Source: an uncultured Prevotellaceae bacterium (GTDB lineage: Bacteria > Bacteroidota > Bacteroidia > Bacteroidales > Bacteroidaceae). From it: 39,102 nt of DNA. The DNA is taken from positions 1 through 39,102 of the forward strand of contig CAMVAT010000028.1 in assembly GCA_947165505.1 (NCBI GenBank). The letters run 5' to 3'. Positions 35,193 through 39,102 of this stretch are shown one piece after another. Made by a program: the position numbers and the translations under genes. Numbering within the stretch: position 1 is the first letter of the stretch; the number at the start of each line of letters is the position of its first letter. The notes below the pieces were generated by a model. It saw only the letters and a program-made list of their open reading frames with translations. It was not told where the DNA came from and made no database searches.

Positions 35193-36179
35193 TCACTCGT
35201 CCATCGGATAGCGCACGCCCCATTCGCGGCGCAGGTCGTCCATCAGTTGCATCACGCGGAGCGTCTCGTCGAGCGGCATGCAGGGTGCTTCGGTCAGACC
35301 CTGCTCAAGGGCTTCCTTGCACGCCAGAAACTGATACTCATAGCCAGTGATCTGCTCGGGCACGGCGATCTCTTCGATGAACACGCGGTCGCGGGCATAC
35401 ACGCGGATGCGTTGCGGGTTGTTGATGTTGTCGATGATGAGGTAGCCCTCGGTGCCGCTGATGATGCCTTGGTTGTCGTTGACGCAGCAGGCCGACGACT
35501 CGATGCGGGCGATGATGCCGCCCTGGAGCACCCATGAGATGCTGTCGGTCAAGTCCATGCCGGTGTCAGACTTCACGCAGTGCGAGCGCTGTTCGAGGAT
35601 GGGGGCGTCGCAGAACATACGCACGAAGTTGATGCCATACACGCCCAGGTCGAGCAGTGCGCCGCCGCAGAGGTCGGGGCGCATGATGCGCGGCTTGTTG
35701 CCCATGCTGTAGCACAGGGTGGCGCTGATGAGGCGCACATCGCCGATGCGGCCAGAGGCCATCAACTGTCGGATGATGCCCACGACGGGCTGATAACGTG
35801 TCCAGATGGCTTCGGCCAGAAACACTTTCTTCTCGCGGGCGAGCGTCACGGCGCGCAAAGCCTGCGCATGATTGGCCATGAACGCCTTCTCCACCAGGCA
35901 GGGCTTGCCGTGGCGCAGTGCCTCCATCGTCACATCATAGTGATGGCTGTGGGGCGTGCCCACATATACCAGATCGACATCGGAGTCGGCTATCAGGTCG
36001 GCATACGACCCGTAGGCCACGGCGATGTCCCATTTCTCTGCAAACGTGTCGGCCTTGGCCTGTGTGCGCGACCCTACGGCATAACATTCCAATCCCTCTT
36101 GCCGTGCGAGGGTGTAGGCGGCCTTCTCGGCTATCCATCCGGTGCCGATGATGCCTACTCTGAGTGTATTGTCTTTCAT
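35193..36179 (-). CDS. Gfo/Idh/MocA family NAD(P)-dependent oxidoreductase
   Basis: 328 aa cytoplasmic dehydrogenase of unknown sugar or dihydrodiol substrate. The Rossmann N-terminus has VGIIGTGWIAEKA (residues 8-20), VDLVYVGTPHSHHYD and KPCLVEKAF (EKA; Lys about 98, the conserved catalytic-type Lys). The C-terminal domain has LLDLGVYGINFVRMF, where the DLGVY element carries a conserved Asp, and EGYLIIDNINNPQRIRVYA. The pattern is close to trans-dihydrodiol dehydrogenase / D-xylose 1-dehydrogenase-like members of the family, but the substrate cannot be fixed from sequence alone. The start MKDNTLRVGII fits the family length. No obvious operon partner. Confidence 0.92.
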   Translation of the reverse strand: MKDNTLRVGIIGTGWIAEKAAYTLARQEGLECYAVGSRTQAKADTFAEKWDIAVAYGSYADLIADSDVDLVYVGTPHSHHYDVTMEALRHGKPCLVEKAFMANHAQALRAVTLAREKKVFLAEAIWTRYQPVVGIIRQLMASGRIGDVRLISATLCYSMGNKPRIMRPDLCGGALLDLGVYGINFVRMFCDAPILEQRSHCVKSDTGMDLTDSISWVLQGGIIARIESSACCVNDNQGIISGTEGYLIIDNINNPQRIRVYARDRVFIEEIAVPEQITGYEYQFLACKEALEQGLTEAPCMPLDETLRVMQLMDDLRREWGVRYPMDE

Positions 36180-36234
36180 ATAAAAGTAAAAAAGTAGATA
36201 TTCAAGTTTCGCATGTGCTCAACTTGCTGGAATT

Positions 36235-36377
36235 AAAGAAGTTAAAGAAGTGATTGCTTCGCTTGGGAAGTTAAAGGACATTACCATCCCCCTGCTTGGA
36301 CTATGCATGAAGGAGCAGGAATGCTTTGACTGATGTCCTTTAACTTCCCTAACTTCCTTAACTTCCTTAACTTCAGA
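36235..36377. repeat. Spacer repeat: inverted ttaacttcc units
   Basis: A perfect 17-bp inverted repeat (gggaagttaaaggacat at 36265-36281; atgtcctttaacttccc at 36333-36349) encloses 51 nt. Tandem units aagttaaagaag lie on its left and taacttccttaacttcctt on its right. It fills the 214-nt spacer between the oxidoreductase gene and the next secreted protein gene, where no coding sequence is seen. Confidence 0.75.
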
Positions 36378-36393
36378 AAGTTGATTAAGATAC

Positions 36394-37032
36394 TTATTTG
36401 GCCTGATATTCGCGCCAAAGCCGTTTGATATTCTTTTTCACGTACTTGTCGATGATGTCATGGAGTTCGTTGTTCACCTTCGAGACGGCCTCCAAATAAC
36501 TGTTGCGCTGCTGGTGGTGCTCGTCGCGGTAGTCGCCGAAAGCGATGGCGCCTTTCGTTTTCACGCCCGTCAGCACCCCGGGCCACTCTACCGACTGTTC
36601 CCAGAAACTCTTATCCATCGACGTGCCGAAAGTAATCTCATTGTCCGACGTTTTCGTGTAGCCCGTGTCGATGTTGCGCTGCTCTTCTTCCATGCAGGCG
36701 CGGCCCAGGGTGGCCAGCTGCGAATCGTTGATCAACTGTCGTATCTTATCCAGTTGTTTCTCCGACAGTGGCATGGTGACGTCGGGCAGTCGCTGCATCT
36801 TGTCTTCCTTGGTCTTGACCGGACTGGCAGCGCCCGCGAATCCCTTCAGCCGCCGCAGGTAGTATTGTCCCGACTGTTCATAGACGGTCAGGATAGTCAG
36901 GTAGTTGCCGTAGCCGGTTCCTTTAAAATAGCTGTAATACAACTGTGTGGCACCCTCGGGCGCATACTGCTGTGCCTTGGCTGTCAGGCATAGCATGCTT
37001 AGGATGGTTGTCATCAGGATGATACGTTTCAT
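36394..37032 (-). CDS. Secreted protein of unknown function
   Basis: 212 aa with a signal peptide (MKRIILMTTILSMLCLTAKAQ). No domain recognised. Visible are YYSYFKGTGYGNYLTILTVY near the N-terminus, a helical stretch SEKQLDKIRQLINDSQLATL, and a charged helical C-terminus NNELHDIIDKYVKKNIKRLW. The start is supported by a clear promoter (37057-37088) 25 nt upstream. Likely periplasmic. It stands alone between two spacers. Confidence 0.75.
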   Translation of the reverse strand: MKRIILMTTILSMLCLTAKAQQYAPEGATQLYYSYFKGTGYGNYLTILTVYEQSGQYYLRRLKGFAGAASPVKTKEDKMQRLPDVTMPLSEKQLDKIRQLINDSQLATLGRACMEEEQRNIDTGYTKTSDNEITFGTSMDKSFWEQSVEWPGVLTGVKTKGAIAFGDYRDEHHQQRNSYLEAVSKVNNELHDIIDKYVKKNIKRLWREYQAK

Positions 37033-37056
37033 GTTTTAGTGCTTTTAGTGATGCTG

Positions 37057-37088
37057 CAAATATAGTCCTTTTATTTGGAATCGCCAAA
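37057..37088 (-). promoter_or_regulatory. Promoter of the secreted protein gene at 36394-37032
   Basis: On the minus strand: TTTG at 37088-37085, a 20-nt spacer and TATATTTG at 37064-37057. It is one of the clearest consensus matches in the window. Confidence 0.75.
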
Positions 37089-37172
37089 TACTTTTTGAAA
37101 ATCGTCGTTCATGCAGTAAAAAAGATGAAGTTTTGATGATTATAATTTTCTGCAATCACATAAAAAAAAGAA

Positions 37173-37206
37173 CCACATGAAAACGCTGTCCAGCGTTTCC
37201 ATGTGG
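37173..37206 (-). terminator. Terminator after the outer-membrane barrel gene
   Basis: The stem ccacatgaaaacgctg / cagcgtttccatgtgg has one mismatch and a 2-nt loop. On the minus strand it is followed by ttcttttttttat, a good U-run. It lies about 60 nt after the stop at 37265. Confidence 0.8.
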
Positions 37207-37264
37207 CCTTTTATTATATGAGGATGTGGGTTGTCGTCTATTCAAAGAACCGTTTGTCTCTCAC

Positions 37265-37930
37265 TTATTGCTTATTAAATGTCCATTGCAGTTTGAAATA
37301 GAAGACACCATTGCTTTTGATGGATTCTGAATGACCACGGTCCTCATTTGAGTATTCTGCAATATCGAGGAATCCCTTGTCAATACCGATGCCGAGGCCG
37401 AATTTCTTAAAGCAGACACCGAAGTTGCCGCCGATTCCGATGTCTAAGGGCTTTGACTCAAGCTTGTAGCCTTTATCGTTGTAACCATCTGACAGCGAAC
37501 AGCTCGTGTTCAAACCGATATAGGGGCCGAAGTCGGCGAACAGATGGAACTTCTCGTTGATGATGTACTTCACCCCTACGTGGATAGGGATATTGAATTG
37601 CGTCTGTCTGAAACTGTTACCACTTTGCGTCATGTCCATAAAGTCGTTGCTCTTTTTGCCTCCATGCTGTGAGAAGTGCAGGCCGCTCATGCCATACAGT
37701 CTCACTTTGTCGTCAGCCAGCGATTTAAACACCTTTTTGGCATCTATACCTGCGTTGAGGTTGAATATGGCCTTGTCGAATGGCTCTGACGAACTGGTGG
37801 TGCCATAACCGATGCTGATGGTATATTCCAACTGCTGGAAGAATGATTTCGCATTTTGTGATAGGGATGGTTGAGAGAATGCGGCAACACTCAACAAGGC
37901 GCAAAGCACCATCAAAGAAAGTTTTTTCAT
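37265..37930 (-). CDS. Outer-membrane beta-barrel protein (PorT-like fold)
   Basis: 221 aa. The signal peptide MKKLSLMVLCALLSVAAFSQ is followed by alternating amphipathic strands ending in an aromatic C-terminus (VFYFKLQWTFNKQ), as in small 8-stranded Bacteroidetes outer-membrane barrels. Phrases such as LEYTISIGYGTTSSS, FNIPIHVGVKYIINEKFHLFADFGPYIGLN and LDIGIGGNFGVCFKKFGLGIGIDKG are typical of such barrels. Function unknown. ATG 37930 was chosen over 38014 because the signal peptide starts there and a promoter lies about 50 nt upstream (TACCTTTG at 37988-37981, ATTG at 38011-38008). Confidence 0.83.
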   Translation of the reverse strand: MKKLSLMVLCALLSVAAFSQPSLSQNAKSFFQQLEYTISIGYGTTSSSEPFDKAIFNLNAGIDAKKVFKSLADDKVRLYGMSGLHFSQHGGKKSNDFMDMTQSGNSFRQTQFNIPIHVGVKYIINEKFHLFADFGPYIGLNTSCSLSDGYNDKGYKLESKPLDIGIGGNFGVCFKKFGLGIGIDKGFLDIAEYSNEDRGHSESIKSNGVFYFKLQWTFNKQ

Positions 37931-37980
37931 AGTCGTTACGTTTTTTGTAGTGAATACTAATGTGTCATTAAATGGCAGTC

Positions 37981-38011
37981 CAAAGGTAATATCTTTCGCC
38001 CGTAAGTCAAT
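37981..38011 (-). promoter_or_regulatory. Promoter of the outer-membrane barrel gene
   Basis: On the minus strand: ATTG at 38011-38008, a 19-nt spacer and TACCTTTG at 37988-37981. The ATG at 37930 follows about 50 nt later. Confidence 0.55.
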
Positions 38012-38074
38012 CATCCATTTCGTCCATTACAAAATTGTGGTTATTATCATCGCAGAGGCCATCTGTAAGCATAG

Positions 38075-38109
38075 AAAAACGGGAGCTTTCTTGCAAAGCT
38101 CCCGTTTTT
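38075..38109 (-). terminator. Terminator after the higBA pair
   Basis: Perfect stem aaaaacgggagcttt / aaagctcccgttttt with a 5-nt loop (cttgc). A/T runs on both sides make it effective in either direction. It lies about 40 nt beyond the antitoxin stop. Confidence 0.85.
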
Positions 38110-38150
38110 CTCACGCCATTGTTTACTATTTGGGTTAATAGTTGATTGCG

Positions 38151-38516
38151 CTAAAATACACATGCCCATCCGAATCTGCGAACTAAATCTTGTAATAGAT
38201 TATGGTCACGAACGGGAATTGTCAATGAAACAGTTTCTCGTTGATTATCGCGTTCAGCTATCTTAGCAGTGTCAAGGTCGTATTGGGTTTGCATGTTCAT
38301 CCAAATTTCAGCAGGTATGCCCAATGCTTTTTCTAATTTGACTGCGACATTTAGTGATATGCTGCGTTTCCCTTTGATGGTTTCGCTGAGTACGGAAGGC
38401 TTGATGCCAGTTTCTTGAGCGAATCTTTTCTGGGTAAATCCGCGCTCTTTCAGCTCATCCCTTAGCATTTCTCCAGGATGGGTGGCAAATAATGGTGTTA
38501 GTTCATTTTTATTCAT
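38151..38516 (-). CDS. higA: HigA-family antitoxin (XRE helix-turn-helix)
   Basis: 121 aa DNA-binding antitoxin that neutralises the upstream toxin and represses the shared promoter. It has the HigA signature HPGEMLRDELKERGFTQKRFA, with the helix-turn-helix at about 26-60 (ETGIKPSVLSETIKGKRSIS) and then KLEKALGIPAEIWMNMQTQYDL, typical of the VapI/HigA group. The start at 38516 (MNKNELTPLFATHPGE) overlaps the toxin stop by 8 nt, so the pair is translationally coupled. The C-terminus (ETVSLTIPVRDHNLLQDLVRRFGW) extends beyond the usual HigA core of about 95-100 residues. Confidence 0.9.
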   Translation of the reverse strand: MNKNELTPLFATHPGEMLRDELKERGFTQKRFAQETGIKPSVLSETIKGKRSISLNVAVKLEKALGIPAEIWMNMQTQYDLDTAKIAERDNQRETVSLTIPVRDHNLLQDLVRRFGWACVF

Positions 38517-38784
38517 AGTGCTTAGAAATTTCAAATATTAATGCGTTTACAATAATTCCTTCTTCGTTGGGAGAAGAGTAGAATAGCAACCGATATTGAT
38601 TGTTAATCCAAACGGCATCTACTCCGTTCAAATCTCCTTTCTTTTTCTCATAGTGTAGCGACTTGATTGAAAACAGGTCTTCTAACCTGCGCACCGCCTT
38701 GATGTAGTTCACTACTTTAATAAAGCGTTTTATAATGTCTTGAGGTAAACGCTTGTACAGACGGTCACTTGTCTTGCCTGTCAT
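38509..38784 (-). CDS. higB: HigB-family toxin (RelE-like mRNA interferase)
   Basis: 91 aa. RelE/HigB fold with SDRLYKRLPQDIIKRF, LHYEKKKGDLNGVDAVWINNQYRLLF (LKG-like phrase and the core WINNQYRL.F) and INALIFEISKHYE at the end, where the E..KHY motif is typical of HigB. It would cleave mRNA in a ribosome-dependent way. The toxin-first order is usual for HigBA. A likely -7 element TATCTTTG lies at 38857-38850, about 65 nt before the ATG at 38784. Confidence 0.9.
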   Translation of the reverse strand: MTGKTSDRLYKRLPQDIIKRFIKVVNYIKAVRRLEDLFSIKSLHYEKKKGDLNGVDAVWINNQYRLLFYSSPNEEGIIVNALIFEISKHYE

Positions 38785-38939
38785 ATATAATTCTTCAAGT
38801 GAGGAACTCTCAAATGCTATTTCATATTTTATAAAACTAATTGACGGCGCAAAGATAACAATAATTCTTTAAATAATTTACAAATTTGCGAATTTTTTTC
38901 ATTGTCGGTTTGGGCGGGATGGCGAATTAGAAAAAGAAA
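38785..38939. other. Spacer right of higB: promoter region, otherwise nothing
   Basis: AT-rich 155 nt between higB and the terminator at 38940. It contains the higB -7 element TATCTTTG (38857-38850, minus). A CAAA (TTTG on the minus strand) at 38881-38884 is 23 nt from it, slightly too far for an ideal -33. No gene was seen here. Confidence 0.5.
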
Positions 38940-38974
38940 AACATCTTTTCCGTTTTATTTGTTTCTAAGATGTT
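38940..38974 (-). terminator. Hairpin terminator after the gene entering from the right
   Basis: The stem aacatctt (38940-38947) / aagatgtt (38967-38974) is followed on the minus strand by tttctttttc. It begins 1 nt after the TAG at 38976-38978, which supports a real gene end there. Confidence 0.5.
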
Positions 38975-38975
38975 G

Positions 38976-39101
38976 CTAAAAACGACCAAGAGGAGTGCAA
39001 TCGTGACAAATTCTCGAACCTTTATTTCTGATCTCTTCAAGATAATGTAACGTGAGTTCGACGAAATATAACTGTCTGAAAATTTGGTGATTAGCGAAAA
39101 T
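38976..39101 (-). CDS. C-terminal fragment of an unknown gene (partial, enters from the right edge)
   Basis: 41 codons open to the window edge, reading IFANHQIFRQLYFVELTLHY, then LEEIRNKGSR, then CHDCTPLGRF and a stop. Its codon pattern differs from the GC-rich genes, but the coherent helical sequence and the hairpin right after the stop argue for a genuine gene end. The CHDC tail is reminiscent of a metal site. Not identified. Confidence 0.4.
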   Translation of the reverse strand: MFANHQIFRQLYFVELTLHYLEEIRNKGSRICHDCTPLGRF

Positions 39102-39102
39102 T

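Overview
The window looks like chromosomal DNA from a fairly GC-rich Bacteroidales, most likely a Prevotella-like (Prevotellaceae) gut or oral bacterium. The evidence is the Bacteroidetes-type promoters (TTTG, about 19-20 nt, TAnnTTTG) before many genes, the menaquinone gene order, the style of the lipoprotein and signal peptides, and many short palindromic and simple-sequence repeats. No rRNA, tRNA, CRISPR array, transposase or phage gene was seen.

Layout: (1) 1-3338, minus strand: lysyl-tRNA synthetase (cut by the window edge) and a secreted GH115 alpha-glucuronidase. (2) 3746-18356, plus strand: an unusual cluster transcribed as a block. It has a zinc-ribbon, proline-rich, tail-anchored protein, then three giant paralogous single-pass membrane proteins (A, B and C, 1236-1396 aa), then two paralogous two-TM proteins, and ends at a terminator. 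Each giant has a diverged extracytoplasmic N-terminus, one membrane span and a conserved cytoplasmic part made of beta-rich domains, a hydrophobic segment, a variable linker and a helical His/Arg-rich C-terminus. Inside the cluster are a remnant of a third two-TM gene, an acidic small gene broken by a TAG, and gene-conversion mosaics. I recognise no described system here; it is the best candidate for something new. (3) 18442-19125, minus: a His-rich secreted protein with a direct-repeat operator candidate. (4) 19467-22358: a secreted M16 zinc peptidase. (5) 22471-29062: a menaquinone block in the order hotdog thioesterase-menF-menD-menB-menC-menE, partly with ATGA stop/start overlaps. (6) 29195-33431: a CBM9-like lipoprotein, a Nudix hydrolase, a CE1-type esterase and a small secreted protein. 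(7) 33451-38784, minus: a secreted protein, a Na/Ca antiporter, a Gfo/Idh/MocA oxidoreductase, a secreted protein, an outer-membrane barrel and a HigB/HigA toxin-antitoxin pair. The C-terminus of one more gene enters from the right edge.

A second theme is the invasion of this DNA by short palindromic repeats. Besides lying between genes, they sit in frame inside lysS, the zinc-ribbon gene and menE, and they form the 3' ends of menF and menD. This resembles the Rickettsia palindromic elements that insert into coding genes, combined with REPIN-like inverted doublets.

GH115, the CE1 esterase and the CBM9-like lipoprotein together suggest use of substituted xylan. The men genes point to menaquinone-based respiration. 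All functions are read from protein motifs by eye; no database search was possible.
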